Origin: Desulfurobacterium pacificum
GTDB taxonomy: Bacteria; Aquificota; Aquificia; Desulfurobacteriales; Desulfurobacteriaceae
DNA length: 64,000 bases
Direction: 5' to 3'
Assembly: GCF_900182835.1 (NCBI RefSeq)
Contig: NZ_FXUB01000004.1
Location: forward strand, 62,001-126,000
Under the pieces are notes generated by a model. That model ran no database searches. It worked only from the letters and a program-made list of their open reading frames with translations, and was not told where the DNA came from. Shown piece by piece: positions 1 through 7,692 of this stretch (its first letter is position 1; every line of letters begins with the position of its first letter). A program made the position numbers and the translations under genes.

Positions 1-387
1 GAAGGTTTTGAACCGCTAAAAGAATATGTGGAAAAAGCAAAAGAGATAGCAAAAGAAACAGGTGCGGAGATAGTATTAACTCACGACCCCGTAAAAGCGG
101 TAAAAGATGCTGATGTAATATATACTGACGTCTGGGCATCTATGGGACAGGAAGAAGAAGCAGAAAAAAGGAAACAAATATTTATGCCTTATCAGGTAAA
201 TGCCGAACTGGTAAAACACGCAAAGCCAGACTTTTTATTTATGCACTGCCTACCTGCTCACAGAGGAGAAGAGGTAACGAACGAAGTAATTGAAGGTGAA
301 CGCTCCGTCGTTTGGGACCAGGCTGAAAACAGACTACACACTCAAAAAGCGCTGATGCTGAAATTGGTGAGGAAAACAACTTTTTAA
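1..387 (+). CDS. argF: Ornithine carbamoyltransferase, C-terminal part
   Basis: Transfers the carbamoyl group of carbamoyl phosphate to ornithine to give citrulline in cytosolic arginine synthesis. The reading frame is open from base 1, so the gene starts outside the window and only about the last 128 residues are seen. They hold the ornithine-binding HCLP motif in [13 protein letters not shown] and the C-terminal segment [12 protein letters not shown] usual for this family. It ends just before a strong hairpin and faces the leftward valS operon. The [11 protein letters not shown] form points to ornithine rather than aspartate carbamoyltransferase. The missing N-terminus should carry the STRT phosphate loop. 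Confidence 0.93.
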   Translation, partial: EGFEPLKEYVEKAKEIAKETGAEIVLTHDPVKAVKDADVIYTDVWASMGQEEEAEKRKQIFMPYQVNAELVKHAKPDFLFMHCLPAHRGEEVTNEVIEGERSVVWDQAENRLHTQKALMLKLVRKTTF

Positions 388-393
388 GATAAA

Positions 394-414
394 TCCCCTC
401 CGCGTCGGAGGGGA
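394..414. terminator. Bidirectional rho-independent terminator
   Basis: A perfect 9-bp stem (TCCCCTCCG / CGGAGGGGA) with a 3-nt loop lies between convergent argF and the valS operon. It is flanked by A-rich sequence on the left and TTT-containing sequence on the right. It can serve both strands, and it sits right against the stop codon of the small leftward ORF at 418. Confidence 0.7.
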
Positions 415-417
415 AAT

Positions 418-519
418 TTATTTAACGTCAGTTTTAGGCTCAAGAGTTCTAATCATTGATAAGACGAATACAAAAAATACCACAAACACCGCTAACAAAA
501 GTAAAATAGATATAAGCAT
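418..519 (-). CDS. 33-aa single-pass membrane peptide
   Basis: Short ORF, start ATG at 519, that encodes MLISILLLLAVFVVFFVFVL followed by a polar tail ending EPKTDVK. It is one hydrophobic helix of about 20 residues with a short charged C-terminus. It overlaps the end of the 88-codon membrane ORF (449-715) in another frame, as expected for translational coupling. A comparable peptide follows a comparable membrane ORF at 46148-46484, which supports its being a real gene. The function is unknown. Coding is inferred from the sharp membrane/tail pattern and the repeated arrangement; I cannot place the family. Confidence 0.5.
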   Translation of the reverse strand: MLISILLLLAVFVVFFVFVLSMIRTLEPKTDVK

Positions 520-715
520 TCACACCCCCGCTAATGCACTTTACTCTCTTCGTCAACCAACTTAAAACGACAAAAACAAACACCCCCAGTAATTCTATCG
601 ATAATTTCTCAAAACCATACTTAATAACAGTAACAGCAATACCAGAAATTAAGGCAATTTGCAGCGTTAACAACGCTTTATAAATTTCATATAACAGTTG
701 AGCTCTTATGTTCAA
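449..715 (-). CDS. Small membrane protein with two predicted helices
   Basis: Predicted 88 residues starting right after valS (valS stop at 716), so probably the penultimate gene of the selD-valS operon. Residues about 15-35 (LLTLQIALISGIAVTVIKYG) and 40-57 (LSIELLGVFVFVVLSW) form two membrane helices, followed by a basic stop-transfer TKRVK. The last 28 residues overlap the 33-aa peptide in another frame and may be less constrained. The N-terminal pattern YEIYKALLTLQIAL resembles LYSEILRNLVILLIAV in the ORF at 46302-46484, which suggests a shared family. No function is recognised. Confidence 0.55.
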   Translation of the reverse strand: MNIRAQLLYEIYKALLTLQIALISGIAVTVIKYGFEKLSIELLGVFVFVVLSWLTKRVKCISGGVNAYIYFTFVSGVCGIFCIRLIND

Positions 716-3343
716 TTAAACCAGCTCCTTTAACTGCTTTAGCGTTTCTGTAAATCTGTCGTAAACCTCTTTAAGCTCTGTCAACTCGCTTTTAGCCTTC
801 TCAACTACGTCTGCTGGTGCTTTTTTCAGAAAGTTCTCGTTGGAAAGTTTCTTTTCAAGTTTGGAAATGTCTTTCTCTAAAGACTTTAGCTTTTTAGAAA
901 TTCTGTCTATCTCTTTCTCAACATCTATAACGTCAGCAACCTGAACGTAAACCTCTGCTTCCGGCAGGAAGAAAGCAACAGAGTTAGAAGGTTTCTCCGC
1001 AACAATTTCTATTTTTGAAACCCTTGCAAGCTGCTTTATGGATTCCTCCATACTTTCTAAAACGCCGCGGAGCGCTTCCTCTTTCACGCGAACAAATACC
1101 GGCACTCTGGTAGAAGGAGGAATGTTAAGTTCAGCTTTGGCGTTTCTGATTCCCCTTACTATCTCTTTAATTACCTCTACTAATTTTGCATCTTCGGGGA
1201 AGTTCCAGCACGTAGCGCAGGGCCACGGGGCAATGACGATAGATTCCGCATCCTTGTTAGGAAGCTTCTGATAGATTTCTTCTGTAAGGAACGGCATTAT
1301 TGGGTGAAGAACTTTTAAAGCATCTCTTAAAACGGTAGCAAGAACGTAGGCAGCGGTTCTCTTTTCCTCTTCAGTCCCTTTGTAAAGCCTTTGTTTTGAA
1401 AACTCTATATACCAGTCTGCAAACTCGTTCCAGAGGAACTGGTAGATGGCTTTGGCAGCGTCGTTAAACCTGTAAGCTGTAAGTTCCCTGTCAACAGTTT
1501 CTATTGTTTCGGAAAGCTTCGTAAGAATCCACCTGTCTTCTGGTTTGTAGAACTTTTTTCCCTCAAGGTTTACACCTTCAAGAGCGTTGAGAACGAAGCG
1601 GGCAATGTTCCATACCTTGTTGGCAAAGTGTCTATAACCTTCAATGATTTTTTCTGAAAGCCTTATGTCCCTACCTTGAGCGGCAAGAGCAGCAAGGGTA
1701 AAGCGCAACGTATCTGCACCGTATTTTTCAACCATCTCAAGGGGGTCTATGACGTTCCCCTTCGTTTTTGACATCTTCTGACCTTTTTCGTCTCTAACCA
1801 AAGCGTGAACGTAAACGTCGGAAAACGGCTTTTCTTTCATAAAGTGGTATCCCATCATCATCATTCGGGACACCCAGAAGAAGATAATGTCAAAGCCGGT
1901 AACTAAAAGGTCTGTTGGGTAAAAAGCTTTGAGGTCGTCGGTTTCTTCAGGCCAGCCGAAAACGCCAAAGGGCCACATGGCGGAGCTGAACCAGGTGTCA
2001 AGAACGTCTTCGTCCTGCTTTAAGTTCTGGCTTCCGCACTTTTCACACTTTACGGGCGTTTCTTCACAAACGTTAACGTGACCGCAGTCCTGACAATACC
2101 AGGCGGGAATTCTGTGCCCCCACCATATCTGCCTTGAGATGCACCAGTCTCTGATGTTATACATCCAGTCAAAGAAGGTGTTCTCCCACTGCTTTGGAAT
2201 GAACTTTATCTCGCCAGTTTTTACCGCTTCTATAGGTTTTTCCGCCAAAGGTTTTGTCTTTACAAACCACTGGTCTGAAAGGTAAGGCTCCACAACCGTT
2301 TTACACCTGTAACAGTGACCGACGGCGTGAATGTGGGGTTCTACTTTTTCAAGCAGTCCTTCCTCTTTCAGCCTTGAAACGATTGCTTCTCTTGCTTCAA
2401 ATCTGTCCATCCCTTTAAACGGCTCTACCGTTATCCTGCCCCAGTCGTCCATTACTTGAATTGCGGGAAGGTTGTGGCGCGTGCCGACTTCAAAGTCGTT
2501 AAAGTCGTGGGCAGGCGTTATCTTTACGGCACCCGTTCCGAATTCCGGGTCAACGTATTCGTCTGCAATTACGGGGATTTCTCTGTTAACTATTGGAAGA
2601 ACGACTTTTTTGCCGATATAGTCTTTGTAGCGCTCATCGTTCGGGTTAACAGCTACTGCAACGTCACCTAACATCGTTTCAGGTCTTGTAGTTGCAACGA
2701 CTATGTAGCCGCTGCCGTCGGCCAAAGGATAGCGGATATACCAGAGGTTACCCTGCTTTTCTTCGTATTCAACTTCAAGGTCTGAAAGAGCCGTGTGGCA
2801 TCTGGGACACCAGTTGATAAGCCTCTTACCTCTGTATATCAATCCTTCTTTGTAAAGGGTTACAAATGCTCTGCGGACTGCCTTTGAAAAGCCTTCATCC
2901 ATCGTAAAGCGTTCTCTTTCCCAGTCACACGACGTTCCAAGTTTTTTGAGCTGGTTTATGATTCTGCTTCCATACTGCTCCTTCCACTTCCACACTCTTT
3001 TAACGAACTCTTCTCTGCCGACGTCGTGTCTCGTTAATCCTTCCTTTGCCAGTTCTCTTTCAACGACCCACTGAGTCGCTATGCCGGCGTGGTCTGTTCC
3101 GGGAACCCAGCAAACTTCGTAGCCTTTCATTCTTTTCCAGCGGCAAACGATGTCCTGAAGGGTAGAGTTAAGAGCGTGACCTACGTGAAGAACTCCGGTA
3201 ACGTTGGGGGGCGGTAAAACTACGCTGAACTTTTTCTTTTCGCCGGAAAGAACTTTCTTCTCGTCTGCGTGGAAGTATCCTTTTTCAAGCCAGAACCTAT
3301 ACCACTTATCTTCAAAAGCTGCTGGATTGTAAGTTGCTTCCAT
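716..3343 (-). CDS. valS: Valyl-tRNA synthetase
   Basis: Charges tRNA-Val in the cytosol; a tRNA-Val(TAC) gene lies at 28040. The 875 residues are typical for ValS. They show the class I HIGH motif as HVGH in PPNVTGVLHVGHALN, the signature DTWFSS, and KMSK in KMSKTKGNVIDP, where the final Ser of KMSKS is Thr. Four CXXC pairs (CPRC, CYRC, CQDC, CEKC) suggest bound zinc in the inserted editing and zinc regions. The last 70 residues are a Lys/Glu-rich coiled coil, the usual ValS C-terminal arm. The start overlaps the stop of the HcyBio gene by one base, so the two are co-transcribed. Confidence 0.97.
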   Translation of the reverse strand: MEATYNPAAFEDKWYRFWLEKGYFHADEKKVLSGEKKKFSVVLPPPNVTGVLHVGHALNSTLQDIVCRWKRMKGYEVCWVPGTDHAGIATQWVVERELAKEGLTRHDVGREEFVKRVWKWKEQYGSRIINQLKKLGTSCDWERERFTMDEGFSKAVRRAFVTLYKEGLIYRGKRLINWCPRCHTALSDLEVEYEEKQGNLWYIRYPLADGSGYIVVATTRPETMLGDVAVAVNPNDERYKDYIGKKVVLPIVNREIPVIADEYVDPEFGTGAVKITPAHDFNDFEVGTRHNLPAIQVMDDWGRITVEPFKGMDRFEAREAIVSRLKEEGLLEKVEPHIHAVGHCYRCKTVVEPYLSDQWFVKTKPLAEKPIEAVKTGEIKFIPKQWENTFFDWMYNIRDWCISRQIWWGHRIPAWYCQDCGHVNVCEETPVKCEKCGSQNLKQDEDVLDTWFSSAMWPFGVFGWPEETDDLKAFYPTDLLVTGFDIIFFWVSRMMMMGYHFMKEKPFSDVYVHALVRDEKGQKMSKTKGNVIDPLEMVEKYGADTLRFTLAALAAQGRDIRLSEKIIEGYRHFANKVWNIARFVLNALEGVNLEGKKFYKPEDRWILTKLSETIETVDRELTAYRFNDAAKAIYQFLWNEFADWYIEFSKQRLYKGTEEEKRTAAYVLATVLRDALKVLHPIMPFLTEEIYQKLPNKDAESIVIAPWPCATCWNFPEDAKLVEVIKEIVRGIRNAKAELNIPPSTRVPVFVRVKEEALRGVLESMEESIKQLARVSKIEIVAEKPSNSVAFFLPEAEVYVQVADVIDVEKEIDRISKKLKSLEKDISKLEKKLSNENFLKKAPADVVEKAKSELTELKEVYDRFTETLKQLKELV

Positions 3344-4557
3344 TACTCTTCCTCCTCTCTTTCAAATTTGACGTCCGGTTCTGGAGCGGGAAGGCGTTCT
3401 GCCGGTTTTGATATTTCAAACTCTCCCTTTTGTATCCACTCTTTAAGTATGTTGGCTATCTCCCTTGCTTTATAGTAGGAAGAGACGGGGGAGGTGGGGA
3501 TTTTCTTACCCTCAAGCTCTATGACACCGCTCCTTAACTCTGCGTAGCTTACGTATTTTAACGGCTTGGCGTTTCCAGACGGGTAGTCAACAGAGTAGTC
3601 TATTACAGGGGCAAAAATTTCGCTGTCTTTTACAGAAGTGTAGTAGGCTATCCTCTCGTTTAAGATAGGAATGGGAATGCCTATTCCAACGAACATGGAT
3701 ACACCGTAGCCCAATATAGACGCTGCCTTTATAAAGTCTGTTGACATCTGCTTCAGGTCACCAACAACCATAAGGGTTCCAGCACCTTCCATCGGTTGCC
3801 CTTTCTTGCTTCGCTTCACTCCGAAAGGTGCGTGCTGGGTGCCGTGAAAGGCAACGTATCCTATACCGCCGCCTAAAAATATTCTCGTTCCTATACCTAT
3901 CGTTTCAAAGAATGGGTCGTTCATTAAGGGCGAAAGCTGTCCTGCACCTGAATAGGTAGCGTTACCGAAGTTGGGCTTTAAAGTTCCCATGTAGGTATAG
4001 ACAGTTCGGGAAGATTTGTTAACGGCAACGTTGTAGTTTTGATAGGCGTTTCGCGGGCTACAGAGTATTGCATCGTTTATGGTGTTTATGTTAATCAGCT
4101 TTTTTATCTCTCTACGGGGATAGCAGTCCGTCCCGTATCCGTAGGCTTCAAGTTCTATATCTTCGCCCGATAAAAGTTCTTCTATTACGTGTGCACCGCC
4201 GTATTCAAACTTTCCCGGATAGACTTCGTTGCGAGGGTCGTTTTCCGGCAGTGCAGTAGCGCCGATGTAAAGGTCAACGGCTGCTATACCTCCGTATGCA
4301 GGAACGCCGTTTAAGTATATCTCTTCCATCTTCATTCGCGGTTTAGTATGCCCAACGTTGAGGAAAGCTCCGGAAGAGCACATTGCGCCAAAAGTTCCGG
4401 TTGTAACGACGTCAACTTCTTCTGCCGCCTTTACGACTCCAAGCTCTTCCACTATCTCTATCATCTCTTCGGCGGTAACAACTACCGCTTCACCTTTGCG
4501 TATCTTTTCGTTAATCTCTTCGTAGGTCTTGTTAACTTTAAACTGTTGTTCCATCAA
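3343..4557 (-). CDS. HcyBio-family L-aspartate semialdehyde sulfurtransferase
   Basis: Member of the DUF39/HcyBio family (COG1900), 404 residues. In Methanosarcina this protein works with a NIL-domain ferredoxin to turn aspartate semialdehyde and sulfide into homocysteine. The sequence has the family opening TYEEINEKI, the glycine-rich core GTFGAMCSSGAFLNVGH with Cys60, a second Cys145 in YGYGTDCYPRR, and LGGGIGYVAFHGTQH. There is no C-terminal CBS extension. Its expected partner, a NIL-ferredoxin, is encoded at 9249-9665, a few kilobases away in another operon. It overlaps hepT-like by 4 nt and valS by 1 nt. The family call is firm; the reaction is taken from the archaeal homologues. Confidence 0.85.
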   Translation of the reverse strand: MMEQQFKVNKTYEEINEKIRKGEAVVVTAEEMIEIVEELGVVKAAEEVDVVTTGTFGAMCSSGAFLNVGHTKPRMKMEEIYLNGVPAYGGIAAVDLYIGATALPENDPRNEVYPGKFEYGGAHVIEELLSGEDIELEAYGYGTDCYPRREIKKLININTINDAILCSPRNAYQNYNVAVNKSSRTVYTYMGTLKPNFGNATYSGAGQLSPLMNDPFFETIGIGTRIFLGGGIGYVAFHGTQHAPFGVKRSKKGQPMEGAGTLMVVGDLKQMSTDFIKAASILGYGVSMFVGIGIPIPILNERIAYYTSVKDSEIFAPVIDYSVDYPSGNAKPLKYVSYAELRSGVIELEGKKIPTSPVSSYYKAREIANILKEWIQKGEFEISKPAERLPAPEPDVKFEREEEE

Positions 4558-4970
4558 CGCTCTCCTTGTAGTTCCGAAAGCTCTTTTTCAAGGGAAAGTA
4601 TAAGATTTTTAAAGGCGGTGTGCTGGCTCCTTATCATCTCATACACATCAAGAGCGATTTCCTGATTATACGTGTGAGAAGTAAGGTTTCTGGCTTCTAA
4701 CAGCGAAAGCCATTTTTCTTCATCTTCTATCCAGCCCAACCTGTAGGCTAACTTTATACAATTTCTGCCGGAATTACATTCACCCGCACCGAGAGCTTCT
4801 GCAAATTTTTTTATTGTCTTCCAGGCTAATTCAAAGGTAAACTCAAAGCGCTGAATGGTAGCGTCAATGACTATGCCTGTTTCTTCTGGGTTCATGGCTA
4901 ACGCTTCTTTCAGGCGATTGTAAGTCTCTTTTAACGTTTTAAGCTTTGTCTTTAACTCTTCTGCCGTCAT
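4554..4970 (-). CDS. HEPN-domain protein, HepT-like (HI0074 family)
   Basis: Predicted 138-residue all-helical HEPN protein. The diagnostic RX4HXY motif is intact (RNLTSHTY, about residue 94). In characterised MntA-HepT systems the R and H form the RNase site and the Tyr is AMPylated by MntA to silence it. The family start DATIQRFEFTFELAWK is clear. It overlaps the upstream nucleotidyltransferase by 32 nt, the standard coupling for these toxin-antitoxin pairs. The pair sits inside a housekeeping operon between rimO and hcyBio, so its expression is tied to essential genes. Activity as a toxin is inferred from motifs only. Confidence 0.85.
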   Translation of the reverse strand: MTAEELKTKLKTLKETYNRLKEALAMNPEETGIVIDATIQRFEFTFELAWKTIKKFAEALGAGECNSGRNCIKLAYRLGWIEDEEKWLSLLEARNLTSHTYNQEIALDVYEMIRSQHTAFKNLILSLEKELSELQGER

Positions 4971-5274
4971 ATAAGATTACTCCCGTTCTTTTTACGGCTT
5001 CGGCAAATTTGGTGGAAGTTCTCTTTAAATCTATTAAATCAAAACTTTTTAGTGTAGGAAGATTGTCAAGTTCTTCTCTTATTTGGGCGAGGGTGGCGGG
5101 GGGGATTTTTTCTTCCCCTTCTAAAGCTATGTCAAAGTCAGAATTATATTTATAAGTTCCTTTAGCTCTTGAACCGAAAATATAAACAGAAACTTCCGGT
5201 AACCTGCAAGAAACGATTTCAACAACCTTTTTAAGAATTTCCTCATCTGTTAATGGTTTAACGGATTTTGCCAT
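4939..5274 (-). CDS. MNT-type nucleotidyltransferase, MntA-like antitoxin
   Basis: Predicted 111-residue minimal nucleotidyltransferase. The catalytic pattern GSX10DXD is complete: FGSRAKG at about residue 32 followed by SDFDIAL. A third acidic strand follows in FDLIDL. In the MntA-HepT family this enzyme adds AMP to the HEPN partner and neutralises it. The gene begins 4 nt after rimO ends and runs 32 nt into hepT, so the two are co-translated. A second pair of the same architecture is at 38687-39368. Its first third is conserved with that copy but the rest differs, so they look like paralogues that diverged long ago. Confidence 0.85.
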   Translation of the reverse strand: MAKSVKPLTDEEILKKVVEIVSCRLPEVSVYIFGSRAKGTYKYNSDFDIALEGEEKIPPATLAQIREELDNLPTLKSFDLIDLKRTSTKFAEAVKRTGVILYDGRRVKDKA

Positions 5275-5278
5275 TAAG

Positions 5279-6580
5279 CTACTCTTTTAAAGGTTCTGCT
5301 ATAAGGTCAACGTTACTTGCAAGGTCTGTAACCTTTGCTTTTACCATCTGCCCCGGCTGAAAATCCCCCCTCAAAAACACAATCCCATCAATCTCGTAAG
5401 CGTTCCTGTAACTGCGGGCTTCCACATACCCAGGCATCTCTTCACTTCTGCCGTCAACTATAAGCTCAAGCTCCCTACCAATCAACTCTCTATTTTTCTT
5501 TTCGTAAATCCAGAACTGCGTTTCTTCAAGAAGTGAAAGCCTTGACTCTTTCACCTCTTCCGGCAAGTCTCCCAACCTATAGGCGGCTGTGCCTTCCTCT
5601 CTTGAATACTTGAAAAATCCCACCCACTCAAACTCCACATCTTTCAAAAACGCGTGAAGTTCTTCAAAGTCAGACTCATCTTCGGTCGGGAATCCAACGA
5701 TAAAGGTAGTCCTCAAAACAACGTCAGGTATCCTTTTCCTTATTTTCTCTATAAGCCTTTCAGCTTCCTGCCTCGTGTACTTTCTACCCATAGAAGCTAA
5801 AACCTTGTTGCTTATGTGCTGGAGAGGAACGTCAAAGTAGTGAAGCACCTTCTCTGAAGAGGCAACGAAATCTATGAGAGAATCGGTAATGTGCGAAGGA
5901 TAGGTATACATAAGCCTTATCCATTCAATACCTTCTATCTTCTCTAACTCTGCAAGCAGTTTAACAAGACCTTCCCTGTCGCCGTGGTCGTGCATGTAGG
6001 CTGTCGTATCCTGAGCTATGACGTAGAGCTCCTTAATGCCTCTGTCTGCTAACATCTTAGCTTCTTCTAAAATCTCCTCCATCGGTCTGCTTCTAAGCCC
6101 GCCCCTTATTAAAGGAATTGCACAATAAGTGCAGGCGTTTGAACAGCCTTCTGAGATTTTTAAGTAAGCCAGGTGGTTGGGAGTGAGGATTTCGCGCAGG
6201 AGGTAGGGTTTGGTGAAGGCGGCTTTGCGGGAGAGGATTTTTTCAACGCTATCAAGAATTTCATTCACCCCTATAAATGCGTCAACTTCAGGTAGTTCTT
6301 TTTTCAGCTCTTCCTTATATCTCTCGTATAAACAACCAGCAACAACCACCTTTTTCTCAGGTGATTTATTCTTCTCCTCAATAGCAGTCAATATCTCATC
6401 TATAGATTCTTCCTTTGCAGGCTGGATAAATCCACAGGTATTAACAATTATCACATCGGCACTTTCAAGATTATTAACGAAAACAACGTCACCCGTAGCT
6501 TTCAAAAGGCCAACCATTAACTCCGTATCAACCAAATTTTTAGGACACCCTAAACTTATAACTGCAACTTTCTTCTTCAA
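5279..6580 (-). CDS. rimO: Ribosomal protein S12 methylthiotransferase
   Basis: Radical-SAM methylthiotransferase that adds a methylthio group to the conserved Asp of ribosomal protein S12. Three N-terminal cluster cysteines appear in SLGCPKN, NTCGF and AGCLYERY. The radical SAM triplet is SEGCSNACTYCAIP, and a C-terminal TRAM domain ends the protein (about 433 residues, normal length). SLGCPKN separates RimO from MiaB. I chose the TTG at 6580, preceded by GAGG seven bases upstream, over a TTG at 6607, because the later start gives the usual KKKVAVISLG beginning and leaves 10 nt after the selD stop. Confidence 0.93.
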   Translation of the reverse strand: MKKKVAVISLGCPKNLVDTELMVGLLKATGDVVFVNNLESADVIIVNTCGFIQPAKEESIDEILTAIEEKNKSPEKKVVVAGCLYERYKEELKKELPEVDAFIGVNEILDSVEKILSRKAAFTKPYLLREILTPNHLAYLKISEGCSNACTYCAIPLIRGGLRSRPMEEILEEAKMLADRGIKELYVIAQDTTAYMHDHGDREGLVKLLAELEKIEGIEWIRLMYTYPSHITDSLIDFVASSEKVLHYFDVPLQHISNKVLASMGRKYTRQEAERLIEKIRKRIPDVVLRTTFIVGFPTEDESDFEELHAFLKDVEFEWVGFFKYSREEGTAAYRLGDLPEEVKESRLSLLEETQFWIYEKKNRELIGRELELIVDGRSEEMPGYVEARSYRNAYEIDGIVFLRGDFQPGQMVKAKVTDLASNVDLIAEPLKE

Positions 6581-6590
6581 TTTTTCTACC

Positions 6591-7628
6591 TCAACTCTTC
6601 CTAACAACTATTTTACTACCATCGGTAATCCTTCCAACAACAGAGCACCACTTCACACCTTTCTTTTTCATTTCGTCAACTAACTTTTCCACTTTCTCTT
6701 CAGGCACAGAAATAAGCAATCCACCAGAGGTTTGAGGGTCATACAGTAAAGACTTCACAGTTTCATCAACATCCTCAAAAACCACGCTATCACCAACGTA
6801 ATCAATATTCTCATACGTTGCAGCAGGAAGCAATCCCATAGAAGCGTATTCATAAGCTCCCGGCAGAAACTCTAACTTATCCGCGTAAATTTCAGCTCCA
6901 ACACCGCTAAACTTCACCATTTCAAAAAGATGTCCCAAAAACCCAAAACCCGTCACATCAGTGCAGGCATTCACGCCAACGCCAACCATAACTTCACAAG
7001 CTTCCTTATTCAGCGTAGCCATTACATCAGACACCATCTTAATTTCTTCATCAGAAGCCATATCAGCCTTGATGGCAGTAGTTAGAACGCCTATCCCAAG
7101 AAGCTTAGTGTAAACCAGAAAATCCCCCACCCTCGCCTCACAATTCCTCACAACCTTTTCAGGATGAACCACTCCGGTAACGGCAAGCCCGTATTTCGTC
7201 TCAAGGTCATCAACGGTATGACCGCCAACAAGGCTTACACCTGCTTCCCTCAATTTAGAAGCACCGCCTTCCAGAATCTTTTTTAAGAAATCTTCTGGCA
7301 CTTTGCACGAAGCAAACATAACAAGGTTAATAGCCGTAACAGGCTTTGCTCCCATAGCGTAAACGTCAGAAAGGGCATTTGCTACCGCTATTTGACCGTA
7401 AACGTAAGGGTCATCAACAACCGGAGTAATAAAGTCAGCAGTTTGAACCAAGGCAAGACTTTCTGTTAGTTTGTAAACGCCAGCATCTTCCGCCGTCTCA
7501 ATACCAACCAAAACGTTATCGTCAGTCGGAAAATCAATACCTTTCAGCACTTTCTCAAGCCCGACCGGGCTAAGCTTTGCCCCTCAGCCAGAAGCTCTTA
7601 CCGTCTGAGTCAGCTTAAACTTTTCCAA
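6591..7628 (-). CDS. selD: Selenide, water dikinase (selenophosphate synthetase), selenocysteine-containing
   Basis: Makes selenophosphate from selenide and ATP, the selenium donor for selenocysteine and selenouridine. The frame is open from TTG 7628 (GGAGG seven bases upstream), giving 345 residues with one in-frame TGA at 7586-7584, codon 15. The context ASG-TGA-GAKLSP aligns with the catalytic Cys of E. coli SelD (GAGCGCKISP), so the TGA encodes selenocysteine. A hairpin with a GGUC loop follows (7554-7574). Downstream are GGHTVDD, TDVTGFGFLGHL and DPQTSGGLL, all family signatures. Calling the start at the ATG at 7550 would lose the active site. It is the first gene of the operon into rimO. 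Confidence 0.95.
7554..7574 (-). promoter_or_regulatory. SECIS hairpin of selD
   Basis: In the mRNA the structure starts 13 nt from the U of the UGA. The 5-bp upper stem AGCCC/GGGCU closes a GGUC loop. One bulged U lies on the 3' side, and the lower pairs CUU/GAG include one U-G pair. A guanosine in the first two loop bases and a GU step are what bacterial SelB recognises, as in the GGUC-containing loop of E. coli fdhF. The bulge is on the opposite side from the E. coli bulged U. Position and loop together make the assignment convincing. Confidence 0.8.
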
Positions 7629-7645
7629 AATTTGCCCTCCAGACG

Positions 7646-7675
7646 AGAATAGATTTAATATACTAACATAGGCAA
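7646..7675 (-). promoter_or_regulatory. Putative promoter of the selD operon
   Basis: On the minus strand TTGCCT (7675-7670) and TATTCT (7651-7646) are separated by 18 bp, and the TTG start follows 17 bp downstream with a GGAGG ribosome site. This is the only 60-bp gap before the operon, shared with the divergent HD gene, for which TATACT at 7659-7664 is a possible -10 on the plus strand. Confidence 0.45.
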
Positions 7676-7692
7676 CTAAAAGAGAGGGAAAA

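Noticed and set aside
4348-4665. 105-codon ORF opposite the HcyBio/hepT junction
   Set aside because: Shadow of two well-supported genes; no recognisable protein pattern.
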